A stretch of 64,000 bases of DNA from Chryseobacterium sp. 52. GTDB lineage: Bacteria; Bacteroidota; Bacteroidia; Flavobacteriales; Weeksellaceae. The position numbers and the translations under genes are program-made. The DNA lies in contig NZ_PEEX01000001.1 in NCBI RefSeq assembly GCF_002754245.1, positions 3,762,001 through 3,826,000 of the forward strand, written 5' to 3'. Each line of letters starts with the position of its first letter. Position 1 is the stretch's first letter. The notes under the pieces were generated by a model that saw only the letters and a program-made list of their open reading frames with translations, did not search any database and was not told the origin of the DNA. This document shows, piece by piece, positions 25,473-33,800 of the stretch.

Positions 25473-28400
25473 TCATTCCAAAATCTGAACATTTGTTCCT
25501 TTTGTATGGGCATTCATCTGCGGTGCATAATAATTCTGCATTGTAGTGATCCCATTGGAGAACTTCCCTGCTGCATTGGAAACCAGGTCATATTCAAAAA
25601 CATATTTTCCTTTCGGCATATACTGAATATAGAAATTGGTGGAAGCATCTTTAGTAGACTGATAATAGCCTAAGCTGTTTTTCCACTGGTATCCTGACAA
25701 TGCATCCAGAGGTTCAAATCCGGCAGCACGCATATCTTTAATATGAATAAATTCCATAGCTCTGTCTGTATTCAGAATCATTCTTACGGTTACTTTATCA
25801 CCTACTTTTAATGGCGTATCATTTGAGATTTTCTGAAGTTCTTCTCCGTTTACCGTTTTTACTTTTTTGTAAAGCTCTTTGGTAATGGAAATATAATTTT
25901 CAGAAGATTTAATTTTATCCAGATCTTCATAATACTGCCAGAATAATCCTCCCTGAACAATTCCCGGACCAGGCTTGGTAACAGTAACTGTTCCTAAGTT
26001 TTTATCGACCACATCTGTTTTCACTGTAGATTTCACATAACCTGTTGCCTGAGTCTGCGGAGCTAATTCTTTTCCGCCCCAAACGATGGTTGCTTTATCG
26101 CTTTCAGCACTTGTCCATGATTTTCCTGAATTTAAAATGGTGAAAATCACTTCCGAAGTTCCTCTTGAACTTCCCCAGGAATTCACTTCTTTCTGAGTGA
26201 TCAGCCAGATCTTCATGTCCTCAATAAACTTCTGATCATTGGATTTCAACTTATTGAATGCTTCCAGAGCTCCTGCATGATTCACTACTTTTGATCCGAA
26301 CCAGCCCCAGTCGTTCAGGTTCTGTTTCCAGTAAACACCCTGAGTTTCTGTATCTGCGGAGGTTTCTTTCAGGTAGTTCATTAATTTATCAGAAACCTCT
26401 TTTAAACCATAATCATTCATCAGTAAAGCGGCACGGTGAAGTCCGAAGAAAGTAAAATCGGTGATCTTCGCTGTTTTTGCTTTCTGTTTTACCAATGCTT
26501 TCAATGTGGCTCCTTTCCCTTTTAAAGGATATTCTTTTTCCCAATAGTTTCGGCTATCCAGATAATCCATCGCCCAGTTGTTCCAGATGTTTTCTTTTTT
26601 CACCTCCCAATATTTACTGATTTCATTATCTACATACTGAACCAATGTGGTAACCAGTTCTTTCTGCCCTGAGCCTTGATAATCTTTTGCATTATCTTTT
26701 AACCAGGTATTGATTTTCCCTAAGTTTTTAAGGATATATAAAGAGGTTCCGTAAGAACTTGGATATCCGGGATACCATGAGAAGCCACCGTCAGGATTCT
26801 GCAGTTTTTTAAGATCAGCCCAATCCTGGTTGATTGAATTTCTCATCGTATTGGTATCAAATAGCAATGCTAATTTCTGCATCTGCTCGCCTTCACTTTT
26901 GCTTTCCAGCACCCAAGGAGTTTCTTCCAGTAAAAGCTGTTTCAGTTCCTGATTTTTTTCAAGATTTGAAGTCAACAATCCTTTATTCTGATATTCCTCA
27001 AAAACGGTTTTCATTTTTGGATTTGCTTTAAAGACTTCAGAAGCCAGTACATCTGCAAACCATTTGTTGAAAATCACATCTGCTGAATTGTTCTGATCAT
27101 TTTTCAGACTCGGCAGTGCAAACATAATTTCCCAGATCGGATTGGTTGTCAGTTCCAGTGTATTGGAAACATTGGAAATCGTAGTGGAGTTTGCATTTTT
27201 AAGGTTATCCAAAACGAAAGTCTTTGTTTCACCTTCTTTTACAAAAACAGGGACTGCATCGGTTACCAGCATTCTGTTGGGAAGTATAGCAACTGCTTTC
27301 TGTTCCCCATCTGAATAAGCTCCCGCTTTGGCTACTACTTTTAAAATAATGGAAGAAACGTTATTCGGAACTTTCAGTTTCCAGGTTAATGCGCTGTTTC
27401 CGTTTTCATTTAAATTAAAATTCTGAGTCCCTGCACTGATTCCGAACTGAGAAGAAATATTTTCGTTCGTAAAAGCATCCAGGATCTGAAGTTCCGCAGA
27501 ACCGCTTAATTTCTTATCTGTAAGATTGGATAATTTTGACTGAAGATTCAGTTCATCCCCTTCTCTTAAAAATCTAGGATAGTTTGGTGTTACAGAGAAT
27601 TCTTTTTGTGTGACCACCTGTTTTTCCAAAACTGCTGCTCTGGCGTCTTTGGTGTGTGCTAAGAACATCAGCTTCCATTTCGTTAAAGCTTCCGGAGAAG
27701 TGAATTCAAAGCTTACATTTCCTTCCGCGTCTGTTTTCAGATCAGGATAGAAGAATGCGGTTTCGTTCAGGTTTTGACGTACGGGAACCTTATCTAAACT
27801 TTCTTTTGAGTCTTTTTTATCCAAAACTCCATCTGCATCTGCTTCCTGGGCTCCTGCAACAATTGAATTTGCCCTTTTTGCTTTATATCCTACCATAACA
27901 ACTTCTTCAACTGAAGATTCTTTTGCCGCAGCAGCAACCGGAGCAGGCATCGCTATATTATTAATCTGTACCCCAGAAGCTCTTCCTCTCAAGCCATAAC
28001 TATTAAAATCACCATCTAACCAGTTAAAGTTTGGTACATCTACATATTTTCCATTATAATATTTCAACCTTTTCTGATAGTACTGCTGCAACAGATACTG
28101 TCTGATGTCGTAAGAGGTCACGATAGCATATGGGCTGTATAAATTTTGCCAGTTAAAAGTATTTACGGCAAACTGATCCAGCGACATATCATACATATTA
28201 GCCAGTACTTCTGCATTTACTTTTTCTTTATCATTTCCTGAAACTTTTACCGTCCATTTTTCTTTTGAGTTCGGTTCCAGTTTATCTCTGAAAGTAACGG
28301 TTTCAATTTTTAAAGGCTGCTCCGTATTTTTTATTTTTAAAGTAACAGACTGAGTCTGCACATCATTAAATGCGGCAATCTGGAACTGAAGATTCAATGC

Positions 28401-31355
28401 TGATACTGCTTTATCTTTCGGGATATCTGCTGTATATTCCAGCATTCCTTTTTTCAACTGATGGACTTCTGAAACGGTCTTTCCAGAACCATCCTGAACA
28501 AATACATTCAACAATGCGTCCGGAACTGCCGAATACACAAATACTTTAGCTTTTTCACCTCTTGAAAATTCATTTTTAGGATCAATAACAGTCAGGAATG
28601 TTTTCTGTGACGGCTGTAAAGACCCTTTGTCCCAAATACTGAAGTTCTGAGAAGATTTTATGGTGTCTTTTCCTTCAATATTAAACAGCTCAAGCTGATA
28701 ATCTCCCGCTTCCAGTTTTCCAAGATCCAGTTCTGTGGCCGGTTGCTGTTGTTTTTGAGAAATTACTTTTTCTGTTTTCCAGTTTTTGGTTTCATCATTT
28801 TTATCGAACAGATCATGTGGGAATTTGCTGATGAATTCTTCTTTTGAATATTTTGGAAGATCCTGAACTTCCGGTGCAAAGTTATCTCTGAAAACCCTGT
28901 CCGGTGCAGCCAATTTTGAAAGCTTAACCTGATATGATTTCTTAAGATCCTGTTCGTTGTAATTCAATGTGGATACTTTCAGCTTTACATTTTCGTCGCT
29001 GAAGGTATTTTTGATATCATCTGCTTTAATATAATGTGAAACTGAAGCTACTTTCAGTTGGGTATCTGCAGACTGAGTTTCTCCGTTGATATCTGTTACT
29101 GAAGCATTGATCTCATAATTATCAATCTGAATTCCTTCCAGTTTTTCATCTTTCTCAAGATCCAGACGAATGACAAATTCTCCTTTTTCATTGGTTTTAG
29201 CCTCGCCAAGAATAGAGTTTTCATTGTCGTCTCCCTGAGGATACCACCAGAAATACCTCCATCTGATATTATGTTTTTTGATTTCATAACTGACGGTCGT
29301 ATTGCTGAGTGCAACCCCGGAAAACATCATTGCTTTTCCTTTCAGTTCGATAGTCTGTCCGTATTTGTATTCTTCTTTTACCGGATCAAAAGTAACTTCA
29401 AACTTAGGCCTTTTATATTCTTCAACTCTGATGTCTTTGTAACCTTGAGATCCGTCATCTGTTCTTAAGTAGAAAACTCCGTTCAGCTGACCTTTAGGAA
29501 GAATGAAGCTTCCGTGGTAAGAACCAAATTCATTCGTGGAAAAGTTCTGAGAAGAAACTTCCTGACTGTTGGCGTCCAGCAATGTAATCTTCTGTTTTAG
29601 ACCTGAAGTTACAGATTCTACTTCTGTATCAATTTTTGTATTGATTACTTTGAAATAAACAGTCTGTCCGGGTCTGTATATCGCTCTGTCTGTAAAGACC
29701 TGAGCTTTGGTACGCGGTTGTTTATTTGGATTATAGTCTTCTGCATTTTCATTGTTTCCATAAACCTGCATGATCTGAAAATCATTGGTTTTAGGTTGAC
29801 GGATCAGAAAAGTTCTGTAGTAATCATTGCTGGCAGTAGATGGAAATTTAAAAGTACCGTTCGCATCTGTTTTACCATCAATTTTGTTTAATGTTTTATT
29901 GGCAACAAACTCGTAAAAAGTAAGACTTTCATTCACTGCCGGCTTTCCGTTTTCGCTGCTAACCAGTTTCAGGGCGTTGGAAATCTGATTTCTGTCTGTT
30001 TTAGTCTGATAAATCACTCTGTTTCCGGAAACCAGAAAGTAAAAATTCTGTCTGGAATCGATGTCCTTCGCCTCAGCTCCGGCCACTGCATATTCAACCA
30101 CATACACTCCTGAAGGAAGAGGTTTGATTTCTAATGAGGTTTTATGAACCTGATAATCTTTGGCGTCCCCAAACTGGAACGTTTCCTTTCTTACCAGATT
30201 TTTTTTAACCTTTCCAAAAGTATTGCTGTAAGAATTCTGTACATACTGCATCAATGTGGTAAAATCTTCTTTTACTTCATAGATGTTCAGAGAAAATTCT
30301 TTCACGTTATTATGATCCGCTACAAAATGGATCGGCAGATTATTCTGGGTCTGTTGTTCGTATTTAATGGTAAGAGCCGGATTTGTGATCTGGTTTTCTT
30401 TGTTTTTGATATTGTCAATAAAAGGAGATTTCGGATAGTCTTTCTTTGCCTGAGCAGCAATAACCAAAGCTTCTTTTTCCTTCTTCTTCCCTATAAGTTC
30501 ATTCATGATATCTTCCATGACAATCACCTTATAATCCCCATCAGTATCAGATTTCAAAAGGCTCTGAAGCTGTTCAATTTTATCTTTACACTGATTATAA
30601 TTACAGTTTTCCGTAAGCTTTTCTTTCATGAAGTAGAGCTTAGGATTTCCGCTGTTCTGTGCAATTAATTCATCAAAAGTACTATTGATCTGTGTTCTGT
30701 TCTCTGTCAGCTCATTTTTTGTGAACAAACTGTTCTCCGAAAGAAAATTTATTTTGTTTGTGGAATACCACTCCAGCAAACTTGGAAAGTAAGCGATATC
30801 CTTGGCATCAGTAAAAATATCTTTGTACTTACCCAACGGTATTTTTTTCATCTCCTGTTTCTGCTGATCCAGTTCCTGATATCTTTTCTTCAGATCGTTT
30901 TTAAAATCCAATTTACTCCAGGTTTCAATCTGTGACAGATCCTGTGAATTGATATTGGTTCTTGATTCTATTTCCCACGAATTCTGCTGATAGTAATCCA
31001 TAAAAAATCCGTTGAGTATAACATCATACACCAACTTTTCTTCGCCTTTCAATTTGGCTTCATTCCCCTTCAGCTTGGCGAAAAATTTCGAGGCGGCATC
31101 ATTCTTGGCATCATCTGTGGTAAGATTTACTATACTGAATTCTGCTTTCAGGGAACGGATGAGCTGGATGGCGTTATTTTCTTTCATTGCGTGGTTTTGT
31201 ATGTCTAAAATAATGGGAAGATTAGATTTATAGGCACCTTTCGCACTGTTATCAGTCACTTTTTTCCATTGGTCGTCATAGTATTTCTGTGCCGAAACAG
31301 TGGAAAAGCTCAGTATTAGAAGCAAAAGCATAAAAATCTTGGAAAATCTTTTCAT
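25473..31355 (-). CDS. Alpha-2-macroglobulin-like protein, 1960 residues, no thioester
   Basis: The precursor has a signal peptide (MKRFSKIFMLLLLILSFSTVSAQ), a helical N-terminal region of ~330 residues, then macroglobulin domains with the MG2 mark DRAIYRPGQTVYFKV near residue 567. A variable region at ~1125-1190 precedes the A2M domain (AFFYPDLKTDAEGNVSFEF, ~1200), and a helical toroid follows (~1400-1750, containing NPDGGFSWYPGYPSSYGT). Bacterial thioester members carry CxEQ at the start of the toroid; here that place reads FALPSLKNDQNNSADV, with no Cys-Gln pair. Without the bond it could trap proteases by shape change only. Within the bait-like region lies VEEVVMVGYKAKR, very like a SusC plug start. 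Residue positions are approximate. Confidence 0.88.
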   Translation of the reverse strand: MKRFSKIFMLLLLILSFSTVSAQKYYDDQWKKVTDNSAKGAYKSNLPIILDIQNHAMKENNAIQLIRSLKAEFSIVNLTTDDAKNDAASKFFAKLKGNEAKLKGEEKLVYDVILNGFFMDYYQQNSWEIESRTNINSQDLSQIETWSKLDFKNDLKKRYQELDQQKQEMKKIPLGKYKDIFTDAKDIAYFPSLLEWYSTNKINFLSENSLFTKNELTENRTQINSTFDELIAQNSGNPKLYFMKEKLTENCNYNQCKDKIEQLQSLLKSDTDGDYKVIVMEDIMNELIGKKKEKEALVIAAQAKKDYPKSPFIDNIKNKENQITNPALTIKYEQQTQNNLPIHFVADHNNVKEFSLNIYEVKEDFTTLMQYVQNSYSNTFGKVKKNLVRKETFQFGDAKDYQVHKTSLEIKPLPSGVYVVEYAVAGAEAKDIDSRQNFYFLVSGNRVIYQTKTDRNQISNALKLVSSENGKPAVNESLTFYEFVANKTLNKIDGKTDANGTFKFPSTASNDYYRTFLIRQPKTNDFQIMQVYGNNENAEDYNPNKQPRTKAQVFTDRAIYRPGQTVYFKVINTKIDTEVESVTSGLKQKITLLDANSQEVSSQNFSTNEFGSYHGSFILPKGQLNGVFYLRTDDGSQGYKDIRVEEYKRPKFEVTFDPVKEEYKYGQTIELKGKAMMFSGVALSNTTVSYEIKKHNIRWRYFWWYPQGDDNENSILGEAKTNEKGEFVIRLDLEKDEKLEGIQIDNYEINASVTDINGETQSADTQLKVASVSHYIKADDIKNTFSDENVKLKVSTLNYNEQDLKKSYQVKLSKLAAPDRVFRDNFAPEVQDLPKYSKEEFISKFPHDLFDKNDETKNWKTEKVISQKQQQPATELDLGKLEAGDYQLELFNIEGKDTIKSSQNFSIWDKGSLQPSQKTFLTVIDPKNEFSRGEKAKVFVYSAVPDALLNVFVQDGSGKTVSEVHQLKKGMLEYTADIPKDKAVSALNLQFQIAAFNDVQTQSVTLKIKNTEQPLKIETVTFRDKLEPNSKEKWTVKVSGNDKEKVNAEVLANMYDMSLDQFAVNTFNWQNLYSPYAIVTSYDIRQYLLQQYYQKRLKYYNGKYVDVPNFNWLDGDFNSYGLRGRASGVQINNIAMPAPVAAAAKESSVEEVVMVGYKAKRANSIVAGAQEADADGVLDKKDSKESLDKVPVRQNLNETAFFYPDLKTDAEGNVSFEFTSPEALTKWKLMFLAHTKDARAAVLEKQVVTQKEFSVTPNYPRFLREGDELNLQSKLSNLTDKKLSGSAELQILDAFTNENISSQFGISAGTQNFNLNENGNSALTWKLKVPNNVSSIILKVVAKAGAYSDGEQKAVAILPNRMLVTDAVPVFVKEGETKTFVLDNLKNANSTTISNVSNTLELTTNPIWEIMFALPSLKNDQNNSADVIFNKWFADVLASEVFKANPKMKTVFEEYQNKGLLTSNLEKNQELKQLLLEETPWVLESKSEGEQMQKLALLFDTNTMRNSINQDWADLKKLQNPDGGFSWYPGYPSSYGTSLYILKNLGKINTWLKDNAKDYQGSGQKELVTTLVQYVDNEISKYWEVKKENIWNNWAMDYLDSRNYWEKEYPLKGKGATLKALVKQKAKTAKITDFTFFGLHRAALLMNDYGLKEVSDKLMNYLKETSADTETQGVYWKQNLNDWGWFGSKVVNHAGALEAFNKLKSNDQKFIEDMKIWLITQKEVNSWGSSRGTSEVIFTILNSGKSWTSAESDKATIVWGGKELAPQTQATGYVKSTVKTDVVDKNLGTVTVTKPGPGIVQGGLFWQYYEDLDKIKSSENYISITKELYKKVKTVNGEELQKISNDTPLKVGDKVTVRMILNTDRAMEFIHIKDMRAAGFEPLDALSGYQWKNSLGYYQSTKDASTNFYIQYMPKGKYVFEYDLVSNAAGKFSNGITTMQNYYAPQMNAHTKGTNVQILE

Positions 31356-31361
31356 ATATGT

Positions 31362-31369
31362 TATTTTTG
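31362..31369 (+). promoter_or_regulatory. Candidate -7 element in an 18-base divergent gap
   Basis: TATTTTTG fits TAnnTTTG and ends four bases before the ATG at 31374. If it is used, the UbiA-like/recF message would start at or next to the start codon and be leaderless. The A2M gene start lies 7 bases upstream on the other strand, so its promoter must sit inside the opposing reading frame. Confidence 0.35.
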
Positions 31370-31373
31370 ATAA

Positions 31374-32129
31374 ATGAATTTCTTAAAAATACTGAAAAAA
31401 ACTGTCATTGACAGCCAAATTTATGTCTCCTTAATGGGAACTCTTTTTGCAGTATTTTTCATGAAAGAGCAAAACACATTCCGTTTCCCCACAATACTTT
31501 TAATTTTCATCACTTATTTCAGCGGTTACATTTACACTAAATATCAGTATACCAAACATTTTTTTAAAATACTGCTTCTGAATGCAGCAGCCGGTATTAT
31601 CTGTGCTTTTCTGATCATCCACAATCATAATGAAATAAGACTTCTGAAATGGTTTATTATTGTGGTCCTGGGACTTCTTTACAACAGTTTTTTTCTGGAT
31701 GTCTATATCCGGAAGATCCCATTGCTGAAAGTATTTTATGTGGGATTGGTCTGGGCATTGGTGAACTGCTGGCTTACGCTTCCTGAATTCAGTCTTCCTA
31801 TTTTTCTGATCAGTTTCTTTTTTATAACGGCACTGGTCCTGCCTTTTGATATCCGGGATATGAAAAGCGATACAGTACAGACTTTCCCTACACTCATAGG
31901 AGTCCAGAATACAAAATACATAGCCTATGTTCTGGTCTTTATCAGTATGCTTATGGCTTCTTTTTATCTTAAAACGGTCTATGGTACCGCTTTTTTTCTG
32001 TCAGGAATTGTGACTTATATTTTAATCTATTTCTCTGAAAATAAAAGAGATGACACCTATTTTTCATTCGGGATAGAAACCTGTTCTGCACTTCCTTTTT
32101 TATTTTTACTAATAATGGAGTATTTTTGA
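31374..32129 (+). CDS. UbiA-prenyltransferase-like membrane protein
   Basis: The 251-residue protein has about seven or eight hydrophobic segments and a loop LPFDIRDMKSDTVQTFPTLIGVQ (residues ~158-180) that resembles the second Asp-rich motif of UbiA-type prenyltransferases. The first motif (NDxxDxxxD) is not visible in the N-terminal half, so catalysis is doubtful. Members like this occur upstream of recF in several Flavobacteriia in my memory. The recF gene starts three bases after its stop. Confidence 0.65.
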   Translation: MNFLKILKKTVIDSQIYVSLMGTLFAVFFMKEQNTFRFPTILLIFITYFSGYIYTKYQYTKHFFKILLLNAAAGIICAFLIIHNHNEIRLLKWFIIVVLGLLYNSFFLDVYIRKIPLLKVFYVGLVWALVNCWLTLPEFSLPIFLISFFFITALVLPFDIRDMKSDTVQTFPTLIGVQNTKYIAYVLVFISMLMASFYLKTVYGTAFFLSGIVTYILIYFSENKRDDTYFSFGIETCSALPFLFLLIMEYF

Positions 32130-32132
32130 CGA

Positions 32133-33236
32133 ATGATTATCAAAAAGCTTTCCCTTTACAATTTCAAAAATCATTCGGAGAAGAGGTTCGAATTCTCTCC
32201 GCAGATCAACTGTTTTGTGGGAAACAACGGTGCAGGAAAGACCAATATTCTGGATGCACTTCACTATTTGTCTGTAGGAAAGAGTTTTTTAGGAAACACG
32301 GATTTTAACAATATCAAAAGAGAGGAAGATTTTTTCACCATTGATGCTGAAATTCAGAATGAAGACAGTGAAGATATCATTAAGATTTCCCAGCCGAAAG
32401 AGGCCAAAAAGATCATTAAAAAGAACGACAAAAGCTACGACAGACTTGCAGATCACATCGGTTATCTTCCAAGTGTGATGATTTCGCCTTATGATTCTAA
32501 TCTGATTTCTGATTCAGGAGAAAGCAGGAGAAAGTTTCTGGATTCTATGATTTCCCAAACGGACTCTGAATATCTTTTTGATCTGATTCAATATCAAAAA
32601 ACAGTACAGCAAAGAAATGCACTGTTAAAATATTTCGCTAAAAACAGAACCTGGGATAAGGATTCACTGGACATATATGACGACCCGATCAGTAAATTCG
32701 GGACCCGTATTTTTATTAAAAGAAAAAACTTTGTAGAAAGACTTTTTCCTATCGTCCAGAATTTCTACAGAACTATTTCGGGAGGAAAAGAAACGGTTTC
32801 CGTTTATTACCAATCTGACTTAAGTGAAGGTTTCGATTCCACTCAGCCTGATAAAGCTTTTAAAACGCTTATAACGGAAAGCCTTGAAAGAGACCGAATG
32901 CTGACTTATACCTCAAAAGGAATTCATAAGGATGATCTGCTTTTTGAAATGGATCAAGTGCTGATCAAAAAGATAGGTTCACAGGGCCAACAGAAATCCT
33001 TTCTGATCTCCTTAAAACTGGCTCAGATGAGTCTTGTGAAAGAATTGACGAAGAAGACTCCTATACTACTTCTCGATGATATTTTTGACAAACTTGATGA
33101 CACACGTGTTTCTCAACTGATCGAACTTGTGAACCAGGAAAGTTTCGGACAGATATTTATTACAGATACGCATAGAGAACGTACAGAAAGTGTAGTGAAG
33201 AAGATTAATGAGGAAAGTATCATTTTTGATGTTTAG
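32133..33236 (+). CDS. recF: DNA replication and repair protein RecF
   Basis: The 367-residue SMC-like ATPase loads RecA at gaps through RecFOR. It shows the N-terminal IIKKLSLYNFKNHSEKRFEF, the Walker A site FVGNNGAGKTNILDALHYLS (residues ~28-47), the signature-like SQGQQKSFLISLKLAQ (residue ~286) and the Walker B region PILLLDDIFDKLDD (residue ~310). Length and order are those of RecF. It is coupled to the UbiA-like gene upstream; a DUF721 gene follows 148 bases downstream. Confidence 0.96.
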   Translation: MIIKKLSLYNFKNHSEKRFEFSPQINCFVGNNGAGKTNILDALHYLSVGKSFLGNTDFNNIKREEDFFTIDAEIQNEDSEDIIKISQPKEAKKIIKKNDKSYDRLADHIGYLPSVMISPYDSNLISDSGESRRKFLDSMISQTDSEYLFDLIQYQKTVQQRNALLKYFAKNRTWDKDSLDIYDDPISKFGTRIFIKRKNFVERLFPIVQNFYRTISGGKETVSVYYQSDLSEGFDSTQPDKAFKTLITESLERDRMLTYTSKGIHKDDLLFEMDQVLIKKIGSQGQQKSFLISLKLAQMSLVKELTKKTPILLLDDIFDKLDDTRVSQLIELVNQESFGQIFITDTHRERTESVVKKINEESIIFDV

Positions 33237-33384
33237 TCAGTTCCGTTATCCGAGTTTCGAGATAAAGGTCTAAATTTTGAGATCCTGTAATTCTGAAATA
33301 ACTAAATTCGGCTTTAAACCGGAACAAAAATAAATAATCCCCCAAACGCAAAACCAAAATCTCGAATCTCATAACCCGCACCCC

Positions 33385-33681
33385 ATGAAGAAGAATAAAA
33401 AACGTGAATTTCAGTCATCAGAACTTGTAAAATCTTTTGCAAGAATTCATGGTTTTGAACATAAACTGGTTGCTTTTGAAATTAAAGATTTCCTTGGAGA
33501 ATATCTGGATGAAAGTCTTTTTAATGAAATCAGAAGCGTTAGCATTGAACATCAATGTATCATCATCAAAATCGATTCACCTTTACTCAAACACGATTTT
33601 CAGATGCGTAAGAGTTTTTATCTTAAAAAGTTTCAGGATAAATTTGGAGAGGATAAATTCAATGATATCCGTATTTTGTAG
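33385..33681 (+). CDS. DUF721 (DciA-like) family protein
   Basis: The 98-residue protein has the DUF721 core: an N-terminal helix (SSELVKSFARIHG), a middle strand-helix part (KDFLGEYLDESLFNEIRSVSIEHQ) and a C-terminal basic half (LKHDFQMRKSFYLKKFQDKFG). DUF721 includes DciA, the helicase loader of many bacteria, and its place after recF fits DNA replication. The Bacteroidetes members are short and their function is not shown. Confidence 0.8.
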   Translation: MKKNKKREFQSSELVKSFARIHGFEHKLVAFEIKDFLGEYLDESLFNEIRSVSIEHQCIIIKIDSPLLKHDFQMRKSFYLKKFQDKFGEDKFNDIRIL

Positions 33682-33740
33682 AACTATATTCCTATAGATG
33701 ATCAGCCTTTTTTAAATTTCTGATACGTCTATAAAAAATT

Positions 33741-33768
33741 AAAAACGCTCTTTTTCAAGAGCGTTTTT
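33741..33768. terminator. Bidirectional terminator between DUF721 and the Gcr-like gene
   Basis: AAAAACGCTCTT-TTTC-AAGAGCGTTTTT is a perfect 12-bp stem with A/T runs on both sides, between two convergent genes. Confidence 0.9.
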
Positions 33769-33800
33769 TTGAATATATACATTAAGTTGTTATCAAATTA

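Noticed and set aside
30144..30668. 174-aa plus-strand open frame inside the macroglobulin gene
   Set aside because: It is antisense to a gene with an intact 1960-codon frame and consistent domains; the long open frame comes from composition.
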